Assembly: GCF_900105395.1 (NCBI RefSeq)
Contig: NZ_LT629775.1
Location: 7,653,501-7,717,500, forward strand
Direction of reading: 5' to 3'
Source of the DNA: Streptomyces sp. TLI_053
Lineage (GTDB): Bacteria > Actinomycetota > Actinomycetes > Streptomycetales > Streptomycetaceae
Length of the DNA stretch: 64,000 nt
A program made the translations under genes and the position numbers. Of this stretch, positions 48,369-57,200 are shown piece by piece. Numbering within the stretch: position 1 is the stretch's first letter; each line of letters opens with the position of its first letter. The notes beneath the pieces were generated by a model that was given only the letters and a program-made list of their open reading frames with translations, made no database searches and had not been told where the DNA came from.

Positions 48369-51152
48369 ATGCGAGAAACCCGCTCATCCGCGCCGCCGCG
48401 CGGCCGGTCGGCTCGGCACCTGGCGCCGCTGCTCGCGATCGGCCTCGTGCTGGCGGCCCCGGGCGCCGCGTTCGCGGACCCGGGCGCGACCCCGGCGCCG
48501 ACCGAGACTGCGGCCGGAACTCCGACCGGCGCACCCACGGGTGTGCCGACCGGTGTGCCGACCGGTGTGCCGACCAGCACCCCGACCAGTACCCCGACCG
48601 GGGCTCCGGCCGTTGCTCCGACGGCTCAGGAGGCCGCACCGACGGCCGCACCGACGGCCGCCCAGGCCCAGGCCCAGGCCCCGGCCCAGGCCGCGGACGG
48701 GCCCGGCCCCTCCGCCCCCAGCAAGCTGTCCGTCAAGCCGCAGCCCGTGGGCCAGGCCGACGACGGCTGCGGAGCCGGCGCGCCCGGCTGGATCGGTCGG
48801 ACCGTTCCCCTGGCCGACGGCACGTCCGACGTCACCCTGTCCGCCTGGAGCGGCACCGCGCAGCCCGGCGTCGGCACCGTCACCGTCGGCTTCCGGGTGT
48901 GGGACATCACGGCCGGCGAGTCCGGCGACACCGGTGGCGTCACGCGGACCAGCCAGACCGTCGTCGGCACCGGAGGCTGGGGCCAGGCCACCGTCGGTCG
49001 CGCGCTCGCGGACGGTCACCAGTACGGCTGGAACGCCTGGACCACCGGCGGCGGAGTCAACAGCCCGGTGACGGCGGACTGCGCTTTCAAGGTCGACCTC
49101 TCCGCACCGACGCCCGCGTCCATCGCGCCCTCGACGGTGTTTCCGCCGACGGGCAGCGGGGCCACGTCCACCGGCCGCGCCGGTGACCCCGGCATCACCG
49201 TCCGAGTCACCAGCAAGGACCCGGTGCCGAGCGGTTGCGCCGGCGGCTGCCTCGCCAGTGGCGTCCGTGAGTTCCGATACACCATCAACGTCGGTTGGCC
49301 CGGCGTCACCGGCACCGTCCCCGCCTCCTTCGCCGCAGACGGTACCGCGTACGCCGATGTCCCGATCAGTGTGGGGGCCGACGACTGGGGCTCGCACCAG
49401 TTGGTGGTCAGCGCTGTCGACGGAGCCGGCAACTCCGATCCGCGGATCTCCAGTTACAACTACTACGCCCCGTGGAGGGACCGCCCGGACGTGGCCGGCG
49501 ACGTCGACGTCGACGGCGTGCCCGACTTCCTGGCTCCGGCGGCCGACGGTTCGCTGGTGCTGTTCCGGGGTGGCAGCGGCGGCGCGTCCGAGCCGGAGAC
49601 GGTGTCCCCGGCCGCGAGCAGCCCCATGCACGACAACTGGAACAACTACCTGCTGGCCCACCGCGGGGCCGTCGTCGGGCAGGGCGACTCGCTCTTCGTC
49701 TATCACAAGGAAACCAAGCAGCTTCTCGTCTACGCCAACGACGGGAACGCGACGCCGAACCCGGTGTTCGGTCGCTTCACCCGCGACGTCGGTCCAGTGG
49801 GCGGCCAGACCTACTGCCGCACCAAGGGCATCGACGGCACCTGGGACCACATCACCCGGATGACCGCTGTACGGCGGGGTACCGGGGGGACCGGCCTGAT
49901 CACCGTTGAGCAGGGTCACCTGCGGTACTACTACAGCATGCGCAGCAACGACAGCCGGTGTTTCGACGCCGGTGTCGAACTCGGCGCCCCCGGCGACGAC
50001 TGGAGCGGCTTCACCCTGATGTACCCGGGCGACATCGGCGGGGTCCCCACCCTCTGGGTGCGTGACACCGTGACCGGCGCCGTCGCGAGCCTGGTCCTGC
50101 CGTTCGACCCCAACGGCAAGGTCCTGAGCGGCTTCACGCCGCTGCCGCTGCCCGCCCACAAGCCCCTGGTCTCCGCACTCCCGGGCGACGGCGGCACGAG
50201 CCTGTGCGCCGACATCGACCACGGCCGCACCGGCAACGGCACCGCCGCCGTGCTGGCGGCCTGCTCGGACCAGGGTGCGGCGTCCAGCCAGGCGTTCACC
50301 CTCGGCACCGACGGTTCGGTGCACGTCCTCGGCAAGTGCCTGGACGTCACGGACGCGCTCACCGAGAGCGGTTCGCCGGTCAACCTGTGGGACTGCAACA
50401 ACACCCCGGCCCAGAAGTGGGTCGCCGGTCCCCACCCGGGCACGCTGATGAACCCGAACGCCGCCAAGTGCCTCGACGCGCCCGGTACTGCCGGACCCGG
50501 CACCCACCTGGTGATCGGCGACTGCCAGGACACGGCGAGCGACCGGTGGACGGCCCCCGCCACCCACACCGTGCTGCCGCTCGGGCTCGCCGCCGGTGCC
50601 GCCCCGCTGGTGGACTCGCCCGGTGACTTCGACGCGGACGGTCACGCCGACCTCGTCGTCGCCTTCGCCGACGGCCGCAAGGTGCGCTACCCGGGCCTCG
50701 CCCCGGAGGGCGACCAGCCGCGCTTCGGTGAGCCGCGGGCGCTCTCGGCCCAGCCCGCCGGTTACAACATCGGTTCCATCCACGCCCAGGGCCGCTGCCT
50801 CGACAACTACGGTGCGTCGAACAACAGCGCGCTCCGGCTGTACGACTGCTGGAACGGCGCCAGCCAGGACTTCTGGTTCGCCTCCGACGGCACCCTGCGC
50901 ACCGGCGGCCGCTGCGTCGGCGTCGAGGACGACCGGACCGACTGGGGCGCACCGGTCGTGATCACGGACTGCCGGGCCGCCGGCGGCGGCCAGATCTGGA
51001 CCTTCCGCGAGGACGGCTCGATCTACAACCCCGCCTCCGACAGCTGCCTGGAACTGCCGGGCTGGAACGACGCCAACGGCACCGCGGTGGGCATCTGGCA
51101 GTGCTACGGCAACGCCAACCAGCGCTGGACGCTGACCCCGAACACCGCCTGA
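48369..51152 (+). CDS. Secreted ricin-B-lectin and FG-GAP repeat protein
   Basis: This is a 927-residue exported protein. Residues 1-36 are a signal peptide (cleavage near AFA-DP). A Pro/Thr/Ala/Gln-rich stalk (about 40-115) has repeated GVPT units, followed by Ig-like beta domains. Calcium-type FG-GAP motifs occur (DVDVDGVPDFLAP, DFDADGHADLVVAF). Two ricin-B trefoils occur: Cys-Leu-Asp units GKCLDV, AKCLDAPG and GRCLDNYG, with QxW-type closings such as PAQKW and NANQRW. It probably binds polysaccharide outside the cell. No catalytic domain is evident, so a structural or adhesin role is as likely as an enzyme. Confidence 0.85.
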   Translation: MRETRSSAPPRGRSARHLAPLLAIGLVLAAPGAAFADPGATPAPTETAAGTPTGAPTGVPTGVPTGVPTSTPTSTPTGAPAVAPTAQEAAPTAAPTAAQAQAQAPAQAADGPGPSAPSKLSVKPQPVGQADDGCGAGAPGWIGRTVPLADGTSDVTLSAWSGTAQPGVGTVTVGFRVWDITAGESGDTGGVTRTSQTVVGTGGWGQATVGRALADGHQYGWNAWTTGGGVNSPVTADCAFKVDLSAPTPASIAPSTVFPPTGSGATSTGRAGDPGITVRVTSKDPVPSGCAGGCLASGVREFRYTINVGWPGVTGTVPASFAADGTAYADVPISVGADDWGSHQLVVSAVDGAGNSDPRISSYNYYAPWRDRPDVAGDVDVDGVPDFLAPAADGSLVLFRGGSGGASEPETVSPAASSPMHDNWNNYLLAHRGAVVGQGDSLFVYHKETKQLLVYANDGNATPNPVFGRFTRDVGPVGGQTYCRTKGIDGTWDHITRMTAVRRGTGGTGLITVEQGHLRYYYSMRSNDSRCFDAGVELGAPGDDWSGFTLMYPGDIGGVPTLWVRDTVTGAVASLVLPFDPNGKVLSGFTPLPLPAHKPLVSALPGDGGTSLCADIDHGRTGNGTAAVLAACSDQGAASSQAFTLGTDGSVHVLGKCLDVTDALTESGSPVNLWDCNNTPAQKWVAGPHPGTLMNPNAAKCLDAPGTAGPGTHLVIGDCQDTASDRWTAPATHTVLPLGLAAGAAPLVDSPGDFDADGHADLVVAFADGRKVRYPGLAPEGDQPRFGEPRALSAQPAGYNIGSIHAQGRCLDNYGASNNSALRLYDCWNGASQDFWFASDGTLRTGGRCVGVEDDRTDWGAPVVITDCRAAGGGQIWTFREDGSIYNPASDSCLELPGWNDANGTAVGIWQCYGNANQRWTLTPNTA

Positions 51153-51172
51153 CCGTAACGCCGATACGCCCC

Positions 51173-51205
51173 CGGGCCCGCGACGCACTCCGCGTCGCGG
51201 GCCCG
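51173..51205. terminator. Terminator after ricin-lectin gene
   Basis: A 14-bp perfect stem (CGGGCCCGCGACGC) with a 5-nt loop, followed shortly by GTTTT, 21 bases past the stop. Confidence 0.85.
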
Positions 51206-51338
51206 CGGGCGTTTTCCCGGGGCCCGGGCCGTTCGCGCGCCGACCGTGCTCCCGTTGCACGCGGTCGGGCGTGTCCGCATTATGGCCCTCAACTCGTGGT
51301 CACGCCTAGCATGTCGAGGGGGAGCACTTGGGGGAGTG

Positions 51339-52010
51339 ATGAACGAACTCTTCACGACGCTCGACCGGGCCGCCGGGCGCACCGCCGCCGGACCGGGGCT
51401 GGACGGTCTGGTGGGCGGGCTGCTGGCGGAGGTGGCGGACGGCAGACGGGTGCTGCGGGCGGTGGACCATCCGCTGGGGTTCTACTGCCTGCCGGTGCTG
51501 CGCGAGGGTGTGCTCGGGGTGTGCGTGCACGTCTTCGACCCGGTCAGGGCCGCCGGGCGGCGCGAGATCCACTGCCACAGCTGGGAGCTGAAGAGCAGCG
51601 TGCTGTACGGGCGGATCGGCAACCAACGGGTCGGCGTGCACGACGAGTCCGACCGGCCGAGCCACCGGGCCTTCGAGGTGTACAGCGACGCGGCCGCCGG
51701 GGTGGACGAGGTCCGGCCGACACCGCGGCTGGTCCGCTGGGAGCCGCTGGGCGAGGAGGTCAGCGCGCGGGGCGAGACGTACACCCTGGGGGCGGGGGAG
51801 TTCCACGTCACGGCGCTGCCGGACGACGAGCCCGCCGCCACGGTGGTGCTGGGCCGTACCGTGCCGGGCCCGTTGGACGTGGTGCTGGGGCCGGTGGACG
51901 GGGGAGCCCGACGGGTGGTGCGGCGTTTGTGCGACGTGGACCGGACGGCCCGGATCGCCGGGGAGGCGGCGAGGAGGATCGGTGGACGGGACGACGGCGG
52001 CCCCGGGTGA
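51339..52010 (+). CDS. Cupin-like hypothetical protein
   Basis: This encodes 223 residues. EIHCHSWELKSSVLYGRIGNQRV and TYTLGAGEFHVTAL place two histidine-bearing beta motifs about 100 residues apart, similar to cysteine-dioxygenase-like cupins, but I cannot assign a family. GGGGG lies four bases before the ATG. Its last 29 bases overlap the inositol-phosphatase gene, so the two work from one transcript and perhaps in one pathway. Confidence 0.7.
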   Translation: MNELFTTLDRAAGRTAAGPGLDGLVGGLLAEVADGRRVLRAVDHPLGFYCLPVLREGVLGVCVHVFDPVRAAGRREIHCHSWELKSSVLYGRIGNQRVGVHDESDRPSHRAFEVYSDAAAGVDEVRPTPRLVRWEPLGEEVSARGETYTLGAGEFHVTALPDDEPAATVVLGRTVPGPLDVVLGPVDGGARRVVRRLCDVDRTARIAGEAARRIGGRDDGGPG

Positions 52011-52863
52011 CGGGGCGGGCGGGTTCGCCGAGGAGTGCCGGGTGGCGGTGGAGGCCGCCGAGGCGGCGGGCGCGCTGCTGAGGTCGCGCTTCCCGGGCGC
52101 CCCGGGCGCCCCGCGGGGCGCCTTCCGGGTGGACACCAAGGGCACGGACGGCGATGTGGTCACCGAACTCGACCTGCTCGCCGAGGAGCTGGTCGTCGGC
52201 CGGCTGGCCGGGAGCTTCCCCGCCGACCGGATCCGGGCCGAGGAGGGCGGTGAGCGCGCCGGCCCGCCCGGTTCCCGCCGGACCTGGCTGGTCGACCCGC
52301 TGGACGGCAGCAACAACATGGTCGTCGGCCTGCCCGCGTACGTGGTCGGCATCGCGCTGTGCGTGGACGACGAGCCGGTGCTCGGGGTGGTGCACGACCC
52401 GGTGGTGGGCCGCACCTGGCGGGCCGTGCGCGGCGCGGGGGCCTACGGTCCCGGCGGGCGTCTGCGCGTACCGGCCCGGCCGCCCGCCGCCGGCCGCCCG
52501 GTGCTCGGCTGGACGCAGGGGCACGGGGTGGGCGGCGACCCGGTGGCGCGGACGCTCAAGGCCGCGCTGGAGGACGGCTCCCGCCGGGTGCTCCAGCTCT
52601 GGGCGCCGCTGCTCACCTGGGCCCTGCTGGCCGACGGACTGATCGACGGCTTCGTCGGCTACCGGGCGGAGGAGATCGACCTGCCGGCCGGCTGTCTGCT
52701 GGCCACCGAGGCCGGGGTGGCGGTGCGGGGGCTGGACGGCGGGCCGTTCAGCCCCCGCACCGGGCAGCCGGAGACGGCCCGCAGCTATGTCGCGGGCCGT
52801 CCGGAGCTGCTGCCGTACCTGCTCGGTCTGGTTGCCGGAGGTCTGGTTGCCGGAGCCGGCTGA
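51982..52863 (+). CDS. Inositol monophosphatase-family protein
   Basis: This is a 293-residue metal-dependent phosphatase. VDTKGTDGDVVTELD, EEGG (metal-binding Glu pair region) and WLVDPLDGSNNMVVGLP (the D-P-L-D-G-[ST] motif) are clear. The late W-D motif is replaced by EIDLPAGCLLATEAG, as in CysQ/histidinol-phosphatase-like variants. Substrate: an inositol, nucleotide or sugar phosphate. The GTG start lies inside the upstream gene (29-base overlap, coupled). Confidence 0.85.
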   Translation: MDGTTAAPGDGAGGFAEECRVAVEAAEAAGALLRSRFPGAPGAPRGAFRVDTKGTDGDVVTELDLLAEELVVGRLAGSFPADRIRAEEGGERAGPPGSRRTWLVDPLDGSNNMVVGLPAYVVGIALCVDDEPVLGVVHDPVVGRTWRAVRGAGAYGPGGRLRVPARPPAAGRPVLGWTQGHGVGGDPVARTLKAALEDGSRRVLQLWAPLLTWALLADGLIDGFVGYRAEEIDLPAGCLLATEAGVAVRGLDGGPFSPRTGQPETARSYVAGRPELLPYLLGLVAGGLVAGAG

Positions 52864-52885
52864 CGAACCGCGCTCGGTCGGGTTC

Positions 52886-54088
52886 TCACGCCGTCAGCGC
52901 CAGCGCCGCCGTCGCCAGCGCGACGCCGCCGACCGCCAGCACCGCGCTCGCCCCGGCCACCCCCCGCAGCGGCACCCGCAGGCCGGCCGACCGGCAGCGC
53001 TCGTACCAGAGCAGGGTGGCCAGCGAGGCCCAGGGGGCCACCAGCGGGCCGACGTTGGTGCCGATCAGCAGCGCCAGCAGCTGGGTGTGGTTGCCCGCCG
53101 GCACCGCGGCCTCCCCGGCCAGGTAGACCGGGAGGTTGTTCAGCAGGTTGGACAGGCCCGCGCCGACCGCCGAGGCCCGGAACAGGCCGAGGGTGCCGCC
53201 GTCGGTACCGATCGCGTCGGCGAGCAGCCGGTGCAGCCCGTGCGCGTCCACGGTCTGCACCACCAGGAACATGCCGGGCACCATCACCAGCAGCCGCCAC
53301 GGGATCAACGAGGCCCGCAGCGCCTCCGGCCGTCGCAGGGCGAAGGCCGCCACCACGACGGCCGCCGCCGCGCCCGAGGCCACCCAGAGCGGGACGACCG
53401 CCGCCAGGCTGGCCACCAGGAAGCCCGCGCAGGCCAGCGCGCAGATCCGGAACAGCACCCGGTCCCCGGGCCGGTGGGCCGCCGGTGGCCGGTAGTCGTC
53501 CGCGCCGCGCCGTCCGCGCCGCCAGTAGAACGCCCACAGGCAGGCCATGGTGGCCAGCAGCGCGGCCAGTTGCGGCGCCCACATGGCCCGGGCCAGGCCG
53601 GCCGGGGAGAGCGCGACCCGGTCGGCGGCCAGCAGGTTGGTGAGGTTGGAGACCGGCAGCAGCAGGCTCGCCGTGTTGGCCAGCCAGACCGTGGTCATGG
53701 CCAGCGGCAGCGGGGCGATGCCGACCCGGGTGGCGAGCGCGAGCATGACGGGCGTCAGCAGCACGGCCGTGGTGTCGAGGTTGAGCACCGTGGTGGTCAG
53801 CGCCGCGAAGCCGACACAGAGCAGGAACAGCGCGGGATAGCTGCCCCGCCCGGCCCGTGCCACCCAGGCCGCGACCACGTCGAACACCTCGGCGGCACTG
53901 GTCAGCTCCGCGAGCACGATCACCGAGCCGAGGAAGGCCAGCAGCGGCACGATCCGCTGGAAGGCCGACCCGGCGGCGTCCGTCGGGAGGAGCCCGGTGG
54001 CGAGGAAGAGCAGGCCGCAGGCGAGCAGCCCCGCCGCCAGCAGGTCCAGGGGATGAAGCCGTTTGACGGCGGGCCGGTACGCGAACAC
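52886..54088 (-). CDS. SLC13/ArsB-type anion permease
   Basis: This is a 400-residue membrane protein with about eleven helices in two inverted halves. Conserved half-site motifs are TTVLNLDTTAVLLTPVML and AGLSNLLNNLPVYLAG plus IGTNVGPLVAPWASLATLLW, typical of the ArsB/NhaD/CitM ion-transporter superfamily. Arsenite, citrate or another anion may be exported or imported; no arsenic genes are adjacent. The start is GTG at 54088; the longer frame to 54301 would overlap the divergent NACHT promoter. Confidence 0.82.
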   Translation of the reverse strand: MFAYRPAVKRLHPLDLLAAGLLACGLLFLATGLLPTDAAGSAFQRIVPLLAFLGSVIVLAELTSAAEVFDVVAAWVARAGRGSYPALFLLCVGFAALTTTVLNLDTTAVLLTPVMLALATRVGIAPLPLAMTTVWLANTASLLLPVSNLTNLLAADRVALSPAGLARAMWAPQLAALLATMACLWAFYWRRGRRGADDYRPPAAHRPGDRVLFRICALACAGFLVASLAAVVPLWVASGAAAAVVVAAFALRRPEALRASLIPWRLLVMVPGMFLVVQTVDAHGLHRLLADAIGTDGGTLGLFRASAVGAGLSNLLNNLPVYLAGEAAVPAGNHTQLLALLIGTNVGPLVAPWASLATLLWYERCRSAGLRVPLRGVAGASAVLAVGGVALATAALALTA

Positions 54089-54214
54089 GGACGTCAGGGT
54101 CGCACACGAGGGGTTTCGGGTCGAGGCCGCCGTGCGAACATCCGGCCACCGGTCGACCGGGTGTTCGTGCGGTGTGCCGGAAAAACCACCCGGATCCGTT
54201 GCGGTGAAACAGGG

Positions 54215-54242
54215 TTGAGTCCCTCCTGATCGGTCATAAGCT
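54215..54242 (+). promoter_or_regulatory. Leaderless promoter of the TIR-NACHT gene
   Basis: TTGAGT (54215-54220), a 16-base spacer and TAAGCT (54237-54242) lie six bases before the ATG at 54249. The sequence just before the ATG is CTCCTCCC, the opposite of a Shine-Dalgarno sequence. Confidence 0.65.
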
Positions 54243-54248
54243 CCTCCC

Positions 54249-57200
54249 ATGGGGGCTCTTGACGCGATCCCGGGTGGCCCCGGGCCGATCGACTTCTTCA
54301 TCAGCTACTCCCCGGCCGACGAGCGCTGGGCGGCCTGGATCGCCTGGACCTTGGAGGAGGCGGGCTACCGGGCCTTCCTCCAGGCCTGGGACTTCGTGCC
54401 CGGGACCAACTTCGTCGACTTCATGGACCGGGGCATCACCGAGTCCGCCGCGGTGATCGCGCTGCTCTCGCGCAACTACGAGCGCTCCCGCTACGGCCGG
54501 ATGGAGTGGCAGGCCGCGCTGCGCGCCGACCCGGACGAGCCGGAACGGCGGCTGGTGACCGTCCGGATCGAGGACATCCCGGTCGACGGCCTGCTCGCCA
54601 CCCTCACCTACATCGACCTGGTCGGCGTCACCGAGCCGGACCGCGCCCGCGGGCTGCTGCTCACCCGGGTCGCCCAGGCGATGGACGGCCGGGCCCGCCC
54701 CGAGCTGTCCCCCGGCTACCCGGGCGACGGGAACGGCCCGGCGACGGGCACCGGTGCAGGCACCGCCCAGGACCTCGTCCCCGCTCCCCGGCCGGGCGGC
54801 GACAGCGGCCGGGCCGGCCGCCGCCGCCCCTCCGCCCGGCCCGAGTACCCGCAGGCCGCCGGCCGCGCTGCCGGACGCGAGGCGGTCTCCGTCCTCCACC
54901 TGGCCGGCCCCGCCTTCGGCCGGGGCGCCGACCCGGTGGACCTCCAGTCGGCCCTCTGGGGCGACCTCGTCGAACTCGCCGACGCCGGCGCCCCCGCGCC
55001 CGAACTCGTCGTCGTCACCGGCGACCTCACCGCCACCGGCAGCCCCCGCGAGTGCGAGCAGGCGCTGACCTTCCTCACCGGGATCCGCTCCCTGCTCGGG
55101 CTCGAACCGCACCGGGTGGCCGTCCTGCCCGGCGGCCGGGACGTCAGCCAGGCCGCCTCCCGCGCCTACTTCGCCACCTGCGAGGCCGACGAACTGCGGC
55201 CCGCCGCGCCGTACTGGCCCAAGTGGCGGCACTACTCCCGGCTGTTCCAGGAGTTCTACCAGGGCCTGGACGTGGTCTTCGACAGCGCCCAGCCGTGGAC
55301 GCTCTTCCCGGTGCCCGAACTCGGCACCGTCGTCGCCGGGCTCAACTCCTCGATGGCCTGGACCCACCGGCCGGAGGACCGCTACGGCTGGCTCGGACCC
55401 GAGCAGGCGGCCTGGTTCGCCCAGGCGCTGCGCCCGTACGAGAACGACGGCTGGCTGCGGATCGGCGCGGTGAGGCACCCGGTCGCGGCCCCGGCCGCCG
55501 GCCCGGCCGGTGCCCGGACCGGCGGCCCCGCCGTCGGGGGGCCGCCCGCCGAGGGCGTCGAACCGCTGCGCGACGCCGACCGCTTCACCCGGCTCACCGC
55601 TCCCCGACTGCACCTGCTGCTGCACGGCCCCGCCACCGACGCCGACGGTCCCGCCCGCGGGCCCGCCGCGCGTCCGCTCCCGCCGCACCTGCTCGCCACC
55701 TCCGCCGGCGAACTGCCCGTGTTCGGCGCCCTCGCCCCCGGCGCCCACCAGCTGCTCCGGCTCACCCGCGACGGCCTGACCCGCTGGCCCGCCTCCGCAC
55801 CCGTCCCCGGCACCGCCCCCGTGCCCGGCACTGCCTCCGCCACCGGCACCGCGTCCGCCCCGCTCCGCCTCACCGTCCCCTGGCGCCGGGCCGAGCGCGC
55901 CTTCCCGGCCCCCGCGCCGACCCCCCGCTCCGGGCCCCCGCAGCTGGAGGAGCCCGGCGCACCCGCCGACACCGACCACGAGACCCGCGCCCTCGCCTCC
56001 CCCCAGGAGGCCCTGCTGGCCCGGGTCGCCGAGGTCTGCCGAACCCGCCACCCCGGCGCCCAGATCCGCCCGGTGGCCGGCACCACCACCCAGCTCTTCG
56101 TCACCTGGGCCGAGTCCGGGCTGGTCCGCCAGCAGCGGGTGGCTGCCTGCGTCGGCACCCCCACCGAGCAGGAGGTCGAGGAGTTCGTCGACGCCGTGCA
56201 CGCCGACGGCGCCGGCCTCGACGCCGAACTCGTGCACGACGGCCCGCCGCCCTCCCGCGAGCTGCGCGACCGGGCCCGCCGCCGCGGCGTGCGCCTGCGC
56301 AGCTTCCTGGAGTTCCAGGGACTGCTCGACCTGCGCGGCTACGTCGGCGCCCAGACCGAACGCCTCTCCACCGACAGCCAGTACCACCCCGACCTCTACC
56401 TACCCCAGCGCTACCGCGACGCCGAACGCCCCGGCGCCGACGAGCGCGAGGGACTGGTCGACGAACTGCTCCGGCTGCTGGACTCCGACCACGGCCGCTT
56501 CGTGCTGCTGCTCGGCGACTTCGGCCGCGGCAAGACCTTCGCCCTGCGCGAGCTGGCCCGCCGCTTGCCCGCCGAACTCCCGCACCTGGCACCCCTGTTC
56601 ATCGAACTCAGCGCCCTCGACAAGGCGCACTCGCTGGACGGCCTGGTCGCCGCCCACCTCACCGAGCACGGCATCGACACCCTCGACCTGCGGGCCTTCC
56701 GCTACATGCTCCGGCAGGGGCGGGTGGTGCTGCTGTTCGACGGCTTCGACGAACTGGTCAACCGGGTCAGCTACGAACGCGCCGCCGACCACCTCCAGGT
56801 GCTGCTGGACGCGGCCGTCGACAACGCCAAGATCGTCGTCACCAGCCGCACCCAGCACTTCAGCTCCCACGAGCAGGTGCTCACCGCCCTCGGCGAACGG
56901 GTCGGCCTGCTCCCGCAGCGCCGGCTGATCGCCGTCCAGGACTTCACCCCGCACCAGATCCGCGGCTACCTCGGCAACCGCTACGGCGACGAGGAGACCG
57001 CCGCCCGCCGGATGCGGCTGCTGGAGGGCGTCCCCGACCTGCTCGCGCTCTGCCGCAACCCCCGGCTGCTGAGCTTCGTCGCCGACCTCGACCACGACCG
57101 GCTGCGCGCCGTCGCCGGCGCCGGACGGGCGCTCAGCGCCGCCGGCCTGTACGAGGAGGTGTTCACCTCCTGGCTGCGGTTCGAGGAACGCCGCGGCCAC

